From: Aurantiochytrium sp. KH105
Taxonomy: Eukaryota > Sar > Bigyra > Thraustochytrida > Thraustochytriidae
Direction: 5' to 3'
Assembly (NCBI GenBank): GCA_003116975.1
Contig: BGKB01000124.1
Location: forward strand, 124,001-188,000
DNA: 64,000 nt
The notes beneath the pieces were generated by a model, which made no database searches, was not told the origin of the DNA, and worked only from the letters and a program-made list of their open reading frames with translations. Of the stretch, positions 27,429 through 36,397 are shown in pieces. Position numbers and translations under genes: made by a program. The number at the start of each line of letters is the position of its first letter. Positions within the stretch are counted from its first letter, which is position 1.

Positions 27429-28302
27429 GGGGCCCGTTCGTTTGGCTTTTTCTCCAAAGCTCTTGCTGGCGAGCGAGAACGCTTGCCCGCCCTTGTTTCC
27501 AGCACTTGCTTGCTTCTTTGCTTGCCTGTCTGCTCGCACCTTGTGTACGAGTCGAGCGAACGCGAAAACAAGAGGCGCGCAAGTGGTCGGTCCCTCGGCA
27601 GGCAGGTCGTGGCCGTTCGCCACCTCTTGCGTTTGGCTCGGCCAACTGAGCCACGAACAGCGCTGTAGACTGGTGTAAGCTACGACAGCAGCAGCAATAC
27701 CTGTCAACTTGGATAGGAGGTGAGCAGATGCCCCTCTTACCTTCGTGGACCTACTGCGGTCAAGAAGCGCTGCGACAAGAGGCAGCAAGCACTCCTTCGC
27801 TCCTCCTGCAAAAACCAGCGAATCGAAAATTTCCTAGGCTCGACCTATTATCAAAACGCGAATCCGCAAGCCAGCACGCCGCACGTTGACCATAAACAAA
27901 CAAGCTAATCAACCAAGAATAAAAGCGCAAAGGGAAAATAAGGAAAGAAAGAGAGACTGAGACTCTCGTGCAAGTGTCCTTGAAGTTCAACTTCGAAAAA
28001 GGTCTAACGGATAGGAGGTTCTCTCTTCTTGGACCACTAATGACCGTGGTAAGCCTGTCTTCCATTCCTTCATTGATCCGAATCATGCTGCAACTCGCAG
28101 ACCTGGGTCGCCGCGGGCCGCGGCGAGCGAGCGATAAGCCAGGTTAGTGTACTGGCCAATGGGCCTTCGCGACGGTGGTCAAGCAATCGCCGTTCTTCCC
28201 AGGTCGGTGTCTTGCGCATTTGACAGCGACAGCTGCGAGGGATAGAGAAGAAAAGAAGCCGCTGAGCAAGCCCAGGTCGTCAAGACTCTGAGCAGCGCGG
28301 CG
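27429..28302. other. Divergent promoter region CFAP58 / ABHD gene
   Basis: About 870 bp with no supported gene. The portion next to CFAP58 stays open in the CFAP58 frame but lacks ATG. A less GC-rich stretch at about 27880-28010 contains A-rich tracts. It probably contains both promoters. Confidence 0.5.
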
Positions 28303-29493
28303 ATGGCGAACTTGAAGCCGCCGCGAAAGCCGTGGCCGTGGTCGTGGACGACGCTTGCCTGCGCCTTTGCAGCAGTGTACTGCGCAGACGGTCTCGTTCG
28401 CAAAGGATGGCTCCGTGGCAAGGTCCGTGTGTTGCACAAGGAAGACGACGAACGCATGTCGCGGATCCTGCGGCGCATGACGACCGTGCACGGTCGATTC
28501 TGGCCCGTGTGCTGGGCGCATGACGCATACGCCCAGTTCGGCGTCTTTATGCTGTACAAAGCCCTGCATCGCAATAGCCTGCCGGTGCGCCGGCACACCG
28601 TGAAGTGCGAGGACGGGGGAGAAGTCGCCGTCGATGTATATGGACCTCCCCGCGGCAAGCCAGAGCTGCCAGACGAAGCGCCGCTGATGCTCATCATGCA
28701 CACGATTACAGGCACGACGCAGGACGAGATGGAGCTTGCGGCGGCGGCCTATGCAAAGGGATGGCGAGCTTGCTTGCTCGTCCGGCGTGGACACATGGGG
28801 ACCCTTTCGCACCCCAAGTTCAATCTCATGGGATGCGTCGACGACTCGCGACGTATGATCGCCAAGGCGCAGGAAGTGTTCCCGAAGGCCAGTTTTATCG
28901 GCGCGTGTGGTATTTCTGCAGGATCGGGCCAGGTTGTTTCGTACATCGGCCAGCAGCCCGCGGGCGGACCGGTGCAGGCGGCGGTCTCGCTCTGCCCCGC
29001 GTACAGCATCGAGAACGCCTTTGCGAACTTTCAGCAGCGCAGCCCGCTGCTGGCTGCATTTATCCTTGCGAGTCTGAAGTCTTTTTTTCTGGCGCCCAAC
29101 GAGCACGTTCTGCGCGACAGCAAGGGTTTTCAAGAATGCCTGGAAAGCACCTCTGTGCAGAACTTCATGCAAGCTCACGCGCAACTTGCTGGCTTTCCTG
29201 ATTTTCAGACATATCTTGCCAATTCCAACCCGATGCAGCACTACGCTGGCTCCCGCGTGCCGTGCCTAATTCTCAATGCGCTCGACGACCCACTCTGCGT
29301 CGAGGAGAACATCCATTACGACATCGCGAGTGAGACTGAGAATTACTGTCTCTGCCTCACGGACTACGGCTCCCACGTCACCTTTCGCGAGGGTCTTCTC
29401 GGCCAGTCTTCCTTCATGCATCGTGTGGCGCTCGACTTTCTCGAGGCCGCGCGAAGGGACTCTCTCCACTCGTCTCGTGGCTCGAGCCAGTAG
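28303..29493 (+). CDS. Alpha/beta hydrolase, ABHD1/ABHD3 (YheT-like) family
   Basis: A 396-residue serine hydrolase with an N-terminal hydrophobic anchor (WTTLACAFAAVYCADG, about residues 15-30), as in the membrane-bound ABHD1/2/3 group, whose known members act on phospholipids or acylglycerols. The lid and core show PLMLIMHTITGTTQDEM. In this family the oxyanion stretch usually reads HGLTG; here it reads HTITG. The nucleophile elbow is GISAGSG (Ser 205), followed by VSLCPAYSIENAF. Asp about 328/329 lies in LNALDDPL and His 358 in YGSHVTF, completing the triad. The start is the first ATG and leaves the anchor intact. The exact substrate cannot be read. Confidence 0.88.
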   Translation: MANLKPPRKPWPWSWTTLACAFAAVYCADGLVRKGWLRGKVRVLHKEDDERMSRILRRMTTVHGRFWPVCWAHDAYAQFGVFMLYKALHRNSLPVRRHTVKCEDGGEVAVDVYGPPRGKPELPDEAPLMLIMHTITGTTQDEMELAAAAYAKGWRACLLVRRGHMGTLSHPKFNLMGCVDDSRRMIAKAQEVFPKASFIGACGISAGSGQVVSYIGQQPAGGPVQAAVSLCPAYSIENAFANFQQRSPLLAAFILASLKSFFLAPNEHVLRDSKGFQECLESTSVQNFMQAHAQLAGFPDFQTYLANSNPMQHYAGSRVPCLILNALDDPLCVEENIHYDIASETENYCLCLTDYGSHVTFREGLLGQSSFMHRVALDFLEAARRDSLHSSRGSSQ

Positions 29494-30196
29494 AAGATCC
29501 TGAATCCGCAGGAAAGCCGTCACGATCGTTCGGCAGGCCACGCAAACGGGCTCATATTTTAATTTTAATGCATCAATTTTCCTCACTCCGCAGGCTTGCC
29601 GACTGACCTAGACCTGGCTGGGGCTCGCCGTTCGTCCTCCTCGCCTTGTCATCATCAAGCGCGTTCTTGCTTGCAGTTGCCAGCTTGCTAGATTCGACTA
29701 GGTTAGGTTCCCTTCATCAATCTCGGGACAATCTCGCCCGACCGCAGCCCACGAAAAACGCTGGCTCGGCCTCGCTGCTCCTCGTCGCGGCCGCTGCTGA
29801 ATCGCCGGCAGCTTCCGCGCGGGCTTCTTTCTCTCTGCGCAGGCAGGGTCGCATGTAGTAGTGCGCGCGTCCGCATCGTGAGCGCTTCGCCGCGCGTCTC
29901 CGCGGCGGGAGCCAGCCGCGCAGAACGTGCCGAGTTGCAGCGACGGACCCGCTGCTGGCACGATGACCCCGCCCACGGCCCCCCTTCCCCTCTGCAGCCA
30001 TCGCGCGACTCGACGGCGCCCTCGGCGCAGCAGACTCGCATCCGCCTCGCGACCTGGCTGGCGCCTATCCTCCACTGCGCCGCGTCCTCGACGCGCAACT
30101 TGTGCTGCGCCATCGTCGCAGCCCGGCCCGTCGTCCATCATCCATCGTCGCAGCCGGCCAGCGAGCCGACCATCACCTCCACGCTGCGACCTGACC

Positions 30197-30285
30197 GCAG
30201 AGCAGAGCAGAGCAGAGCAGAGCAGAGCAGAGCAGAGCAGAGCAGCGCAGAGCAGAGCAGAGCAGAGCAGAGCAGAGCAGCGCAG
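30197..30285. repeat. GCAGA pentamer microsatellite
   Basis: About 17-18 units of GCAGA/AGCAG, with the same single-base variant (AGCGC) recurring twice at a spacing of about 35 bp. That pattern points to expansion by duplication of a larger block. All frames stay open through it because the pentamer has no stop codon, which creates spurious long open frames. Confidence 0.9.
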
Positions 30286-30333
30286 TCGCTGCAGCCGCGC
30301 CGTCCGTGCTGCCCTCTCGAAGGACCGGCGCGT

Positions 30334-30387
30334 GCTTTCTGCTTTCTGCTTCCTGCTTTCTGCCTTCTGCTTTCTGCTTCTGCTTTG
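30334..30387. repeat. GCTTTCT heptamer repeat
   Basis: Seven or eight degenerate units of GCTTTCT (variants GCTTCCT, GCCTTCT) give a strand-asymmetric pyrimidine tract about 370-420 bp upstream of the ABCA start. Confidence 0.8.
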
Positions 30388-30468
30388 TCCCGCACTGCGA
30401 CCTTAATTGGTTCCAACAGTTTCCAGCGCGGACGCGGGACACGGATTGGTGAGAGTACTTCTCCCCGA

Positions 30469-30575
30469 GGTTTGAATTCAAACCCGGGTTTGAATCGATT
30501 TGACTGTGAATTCGAATTCGAACTCGAGGTTGGTTTGAATTCAAACAAACCAAACCTGGCTGGCAAGGTTTGAAT
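30469..30575. promoter_or_regulatory. Cluster of GTTTGAAT octamers forming overlapping palindromes
   Basis: The octamer GTTTGAAT occurs four times forward (about 30470, 30488, 30533, 30568) and twice inverted (30476, 30539) in about 107 bp. Perfect palindromes result: 16 bp at 30469-30484, 20 bp at 30476-30495, 12 bp at 30508-30519 (two GAATTC) and 14 bp at 30533-30546. The cluster lies 180-285 bp upstream of the ABCA start, so a multi-site regulator-binding element is a reasonable guess. Function is inferred from position and symmetry only. Confidence 0.45.
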
Positions 30576-30752
30576 CTGGGCACGCGAAGAAGTCCCCGGC
30601 GGGCGGGTGGGCGGGCGGCAGACCTCGATCGGTCGCCGCGGGGCCGCGCTGGGCGGCTGGCCGAGGCTGCGCGGCGACGCCTTCGCGAGCGGAGACGGGC
30701 TGGGCTGGTTGGGCTTTGGGCTTGGGCTCGCGGACACAAAGCGAGGCCCGCG

Positions 30753-33700
30753 ATGCCGCGCGTGCAGGCGGAGCCGAAGGCCGCGGGCGAGGACGAGGCG
30801 CGCACGAAGGTGCCCTCGAGCGCGCAGCGGCTGCTCATCCTGGTGCGCAAGGAGGTGCGCGATGATCTGAGGGACACCGGCAGCGCGCTGAGATTTCTCG
30901 TGCGCGTGGTCATGGGCTGCGTCTTCGTGGCCGTTTACGGAGTGTCCTTTTTGAGCGCATTCAACCAGTACGGAGACACGGTCCGCGGCGGAAGCGAAAT
31001 CTCCAGCGCGGACGCGTACCCGCAAACAGCATTCGCCTACGGTCTCGCTGATGTCTCGCCAGGTGCGCTCATCTTTGCCGGCGCCGACGGCAGCGCCGTA
31101 GATGACCTCGCACAGGAAATGGTCAGCCTCGGCTTCGCGACGAACGAGCAGGTGAACTTTGCGTCGGGCAACTCGTCCCTCGATACCTTTGAGTCCTTTC
31201 TCGAGGCAGAAGCTACGCCAGACAACTTTGCAGTCGGCATCTTCGTTTCACAGGGCTCCCCCGACTGGGCGTACTCCATCATCGTCAATGGAAGCAGCCT
31301 CCCAGACGTGGGCTCGAGCTCGAGTACCTCGTACTTTGCGGAATGGATGGCTAGTCGCGTCCTTAGCGCACAATTTGCAGCTGACCAGAGTATCGCCAGC
31401 CTCGAGGGCGTCGCCAGTTCGGCCATGGCCTCCTCGCTCGTTTCCTACGTGCAAGGTCTGCCCGAAGCCGGCGGAAACGACATCAGCATCGAGCTTATTG
31501 CGCTCCCCGGACTCTATATTCTGCTCGGCGCTCAATTCGCCATCAACATGTATCTGGTACCCATGATGCGGGACAAGCGCAAGGGGGTGGTGCGTGGGCT
31601 CACGCTCATGGGCGTCCCCCCAGCAGTGTATTGGACTCACTGGGTCGTATATCACATCATTGATGGCGCACTCATTGCTGCACTCATGACCGTCTTCTTT
31701 TTCGTGTGCCGCTACGTTGTGCTGGCCAATGGCTTCTTTGTCTTCTTTCCTTTTTTCCTTTTTATGGTCGGCACCGGGCAGTTCGCTGTTCTCATCACGA
31801 CCGTCGTGAATACGGACACCGTTGCGAGCATTGTGCCTTTCATGGCATGGCTTGCTTTTAGCGGTGTCTCGACGGTCGTCATCATTGCCAATGTTTCAAA
31901 TGCAGTCTTCTCCGTTCTAACCTTTTTACATCCCTGGTTTGGGCTCTATCAGGTGGTCTCCATTCTCATTCGCTGGGACTGGGCAGGCAAGGACCTTGGC
32001 GTTGATGCCTCAACTGCCATTGAAAGCGGCATGGTCGGTGCAATCTGTGCTCAAATTGCGCAAATCATTTTCTACCAGACCCTCATTCTCTGGAAGTTTC
32101 GCGAGGGGTCATCTGCGAAGCGAGGCGAGTCGATTTCTAGCGAGCCTTCAGAGGACGATCTGGGCGCGCGGCCTGAGTTCGAGGCTCTCCCACAAAACAC
32201 AGAGCCGCTCCTGCGAATTCGAGGACTACGTAAAGAGTTCTCCCTGGGCTCTTCCGGCATGTGCAACAAGGCATCGAAAACTGTCAAAGCTGTCAACGGC
32301 CTCGACATGACCGTGCTAAAGGGCGAGATCTTTGGTTTTCTCGGTCACAACAGTTCCGGTAAAACTACAACGCTCAAGATGATCGCAGGCGAGTACCCGC
32401 CCACGGCAGGTGCTGCAGAACTACACTTTGCCCATGGCACGTATCGTGTCGGAGCTGGGGCCGACAACGAAATACGGAATCGCATTGGCGTCTGCGCTCA
32501 AGAGGATCTTCTCTTTGATCAAATGACGTGCCGGGAGCATCTCGAACTCTTCGCTAGGCTCAAGGGCGGCATTCCGTGTGCGGCTGGGGAGTCCGAAACA
32601 GAGGCCATCGCAGCCGAGGTGCAGCGCCGCATCGACCAAGTCAACTTTACGACACCGTCGGATGTCGACAAGCCTGTCAGTACGTACTCGGGCGGTATGA
32701 AGCGCAAGGTGAGTATTGCGGTCGCCTTTCTTGGTAACCCAGAGCTCGTCATGCTCGACGAACCGACCGCTGGCGTTGATTCGTACGGCCGCCGCGCCAT
32801 CTGGGACATGATTGCTGCTTCTAAGGCCGGTCGCAGCATCATTCTCACAACTCACTTCATGGACGAGGCCGATGTGCTCTCGGATCGCATCGGAATCCTG
32901 AATCACGGCAAGCTCGTTACGTGCGGCACGAGCCTCTTTCTCAAGCACCACTTCGGAGCTGGGTACACGCTTAAATTTGATGCTCCGAACAAATTGGCCA
33001 TGGACGCGACCGCTGCGTCGGTGCGCAGCGCTGTACCCGGGGCCGAATTCAAGTACTCAAACCAGCTCACGCAACACTGGAAGCTGCCCACAGGTGCCGA
33101 GCAGGCTTTTGCAGGACTTCTTGAGCGGCTTGATGGTAGCGGATGCGCCGCGGTCTCGCTCGAGCTCACTACACTGACGGACGTCTTTCTCAAAACCGGG
33201 GCAGAAAACCCGTCTCGGGATGAAGAGGGAGACGAACCTGCAGCAAGTCAATCCACAGAAGATCGCTTTCTCACGAATGACGCACAAAAACACATGAACG
33301 AAGCGGGAAGTGACGAGCACATCATTCCCAATATGGATTCTCTTACGGAGAAAATTCGGCTCATCTGGACCGACCCACGTGACGCGAGTCCTGGGGCGCC
33401 GGCATCGGTGTCGACCTGGAAAAAAATCCTTGCTATTTCGCGCGCACTGTACAAACAGTCGCTTCGATTTATCGAGTTCAAGATTTTTAGCGTTGCCATG
33501 CCAATGGCGTACATTGTCATAGCCTTTGTGCTCGTCTACGTATATGAGGAATCTGATGAAGTCATCACCGTCGCCCCCCTCTCGCTCAATGGGGCCGCCT
33601 TCTTTGAGGCCGCGGACATTTCCAGCGGCAGTGCTGCACGAGTCTTCGACCTTCCCAATATGGCAGTCTCCACACAGCCTGCAGGAAACGGCAATGTGAT

Positions 33701-35855
33701 CGACTTTGTCGATGAGGCTCCACCCAGCGCAAACGACCTTTCTTGGTACGTCAATCAAGGCCTCGTCGCCGGCGGCTACCTCTCCACGAATGCGACGCTC
33801 ATGTACAATCGTACTGTGTCGACCTCTCTTCCTCTCATGTACGCGTTTTTGTCGAACGCAAGCCTTGGCACGATAGGAGGATCCATTGCATCGCAGGTGC
33901 GCGGCCTTCCTTACCCAGCAAACTCCAGTGGTTACAGTTTCCCTCAGTTCATGCTTGCTTTGTTCATTGGTTTTGGCTTCGTTTCTCTCGGCTACCTGGT
34001 CATTACCCTCGCAGAGTTCAAGGAAGCCCGTCTCTACACATTTTGTCGACTGCACGGCATCAAGCGTCTGCACGTTTTTATTGCCGCATCACTCAACGGC
34101 GTGGTGGTTAGTTGGCTTCCTTTCTTTGTGGTGTGCTTAATTTTCGCCTTTGGCTTCAGAAATCCGATTGTCGGCAATGGTGGGCGAGGCCTCGCCTTCT
34201 TTTTGCTTAGTGTTTCGTATGCCTTTGCCATGATCCCGTTTGGCTTCCTGTTCGAGCCACTCTTCATGACCGCTGAGCAAGCGAGAAACTGGGTACCTCT
34301 TATCATGATTTTCCTCATTGCCGCCCCATATGCGGTCTACGGAACGATGATCATTTACACAACCGTCGAAGTGCAGCAAACAGTGGGTGACATCATCTCC
34401 TTTTTACCGGGTTTTTCGTTTCAGCGCGGCCTCAGCGAGCTGTTTGCAATCTCACCCAAATTCGATGATCCCGCGCTCACGTGGGCTGATACCTGGGCTT
34501 GGAATGCCCGTATATCTTATTCGATTGTGCTGTTATTTGCCTCTGGATGCTTTTACTGGATTATGGTTTACCTCCAAGTGCGTCACGCGAGCTATCTTGC
34601 CGTGCCTGGCAACGCCGAGGGCGAGATTCCAACTGATGAGGACGTTGCACGCGAGCGCGAATTGGCAATGGATGGCGTCGCGGCAGGCGACAAGATGCTG
34701 CGCGTCCAGGACATTGTCAAGAACTTTCGCATTGCGCCCGACTCCATGAGTTACCGCTTTCGCTTTCTCGACCTGGGCTACTGGTTTCAGCGGCTTTTTA
34801 CTTGTGGGGCCGATCCCTTCGAGAGCAAGTACAAAATCAACCACGCCGTCAAGGGACTCTCCTTTTCCGTGCGCCCGAATGAGATTTTTGCCTTGCTTGG
34901 ACCAAATGGGAGCGGCAAGTCTGTCACAGCGTCCTCTATTTTGCGAGACTTGCCGCTCAATGGTGGGGACGTTGCTCTCGACGGCATTTCCATCCATAAC
35001 GTGTCGGCGACAGAACAGCTGTATGCTGAAGGTCGTGTTGCATACTGTCCTCAACACGATGCAGTCTTCAACAAACTCAACGTAGCTGAACACGTTGACT
35101 TTGTACTGGCCGCACACGGTCTGGACAAGAAGGACCCGCGTGTTGCGGCGCACGTGAGTGCTGTGCTGGACACGCTAAACCTCACGCAGCACTTGCACAA
35201 GCTTGCTGTGGACCTCAGTGGCGGCTACAAGCGGCGTCTCTGTCTGGCTCTTGCACTCATTGACAAGGCTGAGCTCATGCTCATTGATGAAGTTTCCTCC
35301 GGCATTGATCCTGCAGGTCGTCTCCAGTTGTGGAATGTGCTCAAGCCGGAGCTCGCCATTCGGAATGCGTCAGATGCTTCTCGGGTAGAGAACTTGCAAC
35401 TACCTGGGATGCTCCTTAGCACGCACTACATGGACGAGGCTCAGGCACTCGCCAACAAGATTGGCATCATGGTCAACGGTTCGATGCTTACGGTTGGGTC
35501 TCTTGATCGTCTTCGCGACAAGCACTGCAGCAAAATCTTTGTCGATCTCACCTTTCAAAATCCTGCGCCTACCTCGGACGAAGTCGAGGCAGCCTTTGGC
35601 AAAGCGGACTTTGATGCCTCGATTGTGGAAGTCTTTCAGAACCGCATGAAGCTGCAGATCAACTTTGAGGATCACGACTGGTCTCGCGTGAGCATGGCGC
35701 GCGTTTTGGCTTCTGCCTTTCGCTTCGTAGAGTCCGCCAAAGCAGCACTTAATATCGAGCTCTACACTCTTGCAGTCATGGATCTCGAGAAGATCTTCAT
35801 CGAGCTGTCTAAAGAGCAGTTTGACCGCGAGTCCGGCGTCGTACCCGGAATCTAG
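30753..35855 (+). CDS. Full-size ABCA-family transporter
   Basis: A 1,700-residue exporter or flippase of the ABCA (lipid) family with two halves. Half 1: a membrane helix near residues 50-68, a large extracellular loop, a helix bundle at about 260-440, then NBD1 with Walker A GHNSSGKTT (about 531), Q-loop CAQEDLLF, signature YSGGMKRK, Walker B LVMLDEPTAGVD and H-loop LTTHFMDEAD. Half 2 repeats the layout: a first helix at about 910-930, the bundle at about 1065-1270, and NBD2 with GPNGSGKSV (about 1383), YCPQHDAVF, LSGGYKRR, LMLIDEVSSGID and STHYMDEAQ. NBD2 Walker A has Val where Thr/Ser is usual after GKS, so its ATPase may be weaker. The first ATG is 30753. The substrate is unknown; a lipid is the family expectation. 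Confidence 0.93.
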   Translation: MPRVQAEPKAAGEDEARTKVPSSAQRLLILVRKEVRDDLRDTGSALRFLVRVVMGCVFVAVYGVSFLSAFNQYGDTVRGGSEISSADAYPQTAFAYGLADVSPGALIFAGADGSAVDDLAQEMVSLGFATNEQVNFASGNSSLDTFESFLEAEATPDNFAVGIFVSQGSPDWAYSIIVNGSSLPDVGSSSSTSYFAEWMASRVLSAQFAADQSIASLEGVASSAMASSLVSYVQGLPEAGGNDISIELIALPGLYILLGAQFAINMYLVPMMRDKRKGVVRGLTLMGVPPAVYWTHWVVYHIIDGALIAALMTVFFFVCRYVVLANGFFVFFPFFLFMVGTGQFAVLITTVVNTDTVASIVPFMAWLAFSGVSTVVIIANVSNAVFSVLTFLHPWFGLYQVVSILIRWDWAGKDLGVDASTAIESGMVGAICAQIAQIIFYQTLILWKFREGSSAKRGESISSEPSEDDLGARPEFEALPQNTEPLLRIRGLRKEFSLGSSGMCNKASKTVKAVNGLDMTVLKGEIFGFLGHNSSGKTTTLKMIAGEYPPTAGAAELHFAHGTYRVGAGADNEIRNRIGVCAQEDLLFDQMTCREHLELFARLKGGIPCAAGESETEAIAAEVQRRIDQVNFTTPSDVDKPVSTYSGGMKRKVSIAVAFLGNPELVMLDEPTAGVDSYGRRAIWDMIAASKAGRSIILTTHFMDEADVLSDRIGILNHGKLVTCGTSLFLKHHFGAGYTLKFDAPNKLAMDATAASVRSAVPGAEFKYSNQLTQHWKLPTGAEQAFAGLLERLDGSGCAAVSLELTTLTDVFLKTGAENPSRDEEGDEPAASQSTEDRFLTNDAQKHMNEAGSDEHIIPNMDSLTEKIRLIWTDPRDASPGAPASVSTWKKILAISRALYKQSLRFIEFKIFSVAMPMAYIVIAFVLVYVYEESDEVITVAPLSLNGAAFFEAADISSGSAARVFDLPNMAVSTQPAGNGNVIDFVDEAPPSANDLSWYVNQGLVAGGYLSTNATLMYNRTVSTSLPLMYAFLSNASLGTIGGSIASQVRGLPYPANSSGYSFPQFMLALFIGFGFVSLGYLVITLAEFKEARLYTFCRLHGIKRLHVFIAASLNGVVVSWLPFFVVCLIFAFGFRNPIVGNGGRGLAFFLLSVSYAFAMIPFGFLFEPLFMTAEQARNWVPLIMIFLIAAPYAVYGTMIIYTTVEVQQTVGDIISFLPGFSFQRGLSELFAISPKFDDPALTWADTWAWNARISYSIVLLFASGCFYWIMVYLQVRHASYLAVPGNAEGEIPTDEDVARERELAMDGVAAGDKMLRVQDIVKNFRIAPDSMSYRFRFLDLGYWFQRLFTCGADPFESKYKINHAVKGLSFSVRPNEIFALLGPNGSGKSVTASSILRDLPLNGGDVALDGISIHNVSATEQLYAEGRVAYCPQHDAVFNKLNVAEHVDFVLAAHGLDKKDPRVAAHVSAVLDTLNLTQHLHKLAVDLSGGYKRRLCLALALIDKAELMLIDEVSSGIDPAGRLQLWNVLKPELAIRNASDASRVENLQLPGMLLSTHYMDEAQALANKIGIMVNGSMLTVGSLDRLRDKHCSKIFVDLTFQNPAPTSDEVEAAFGKADFDASIVEVFQNRMKLQINFEDHDWSRVSMARVLASAFRFVESAKAALNIELYTLAVMDLEKIFIELSKEQFDRESGVVPGI

Positions 35856-36397
35856 CTCGCTCGTCCGTTCCCTTTTATGTCCTCGTCACAGTCATTGTTG
35901 ATCGATTTGTTGTTGTCATCACTCAGAACTTGCCTTTCGTTGCTATCGTTGTTCAATCTTGCACGGAGCAGAGACATATTTCTGCCTTCCAGTCCGAGCG
36001 TATATTTTCATTGTGCTTCGTGGGACCTGGTAGATAATAAGGTAAAGCACAACCTCCGCTCCACTTCGATTCGTCGCTCGGCACAGGTTTGTGTGCTCTA
36101 AAGTAGGTAGAAGAATACATTTGGCTCTTCGCAAATCTCGACGTCCCTCTGCAAGCACGAGTGTTCTCCCTCCGCATGCACCTGCTGCTCGTCACTCGTA
36201 GGCCCTTCGCGTTCTTCGATGCTGCGTTAGCCAGCAACTCTGGGGCAATGCGACAAAGCGCAGTCGCAGTAGGCCTAGACCTAGGCCTAGTGCCTCCACA
36301 TGTCCGCCAAAGTATAACATAGGGACGATCGAAGCAAACCGTCAAAAGCAAGCTCGAGTTGGTCGGTGGTTTTTCCCGCCTCGGCCTCGACCGCGCG
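35856..36397. other. Spacer upstream of the multi-GAF gene
   Basis: About 540 bp without a supported gene. It includes a short symmetrical tract of AGGCCTAG-type repeats at 36270-36292 with a 10-bp palindrome. The following gene's frame is open from 36359 (TTG) but the first ATG is 36398. Confidence 0.5.

Larger units (their letters stand above)
29494..30752. other. Repeat-rich spacer upstream of the ABCA gene
   Basis: About 1.26 kb without a supported gene. Open frames on both strands are compositional. It holds two microsatellites and a palindrome cluster, each annotated separately. The ABCA reading frame is open from about 30570 but has no ATG until 30753. Confidence 0.55.

Noticed and set aside
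28144-29241. 365-codon antisense frame over the ABHD hydrolase gene
   Set aside because: The plus strand carries a complete alpha/beta hydrolase with an intact catalytic triad. The antisense product has no recognisable motif.
30469-30575. MITE or inverted-repeat transposon
   Set aside because: The palindromes overlap and repeat one octamer, with no two defined ends or target duplication. A regulatory or fold-back element is a better description.
30138-31025. 295-codon minus-strand frame through the GCAGA repeat
   Set aside because: The pentamer has no stop codon in any frame and keeps frames open artificially. The product is a repetitive Leu/Cys/Ser string, then the antisense of ABCA.
33057-34073. 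338-codon antisense frame inside the ABCA gene
   Set aside because: It lies entirely within the conserved ABCA coding sequence and shows no independent domain.
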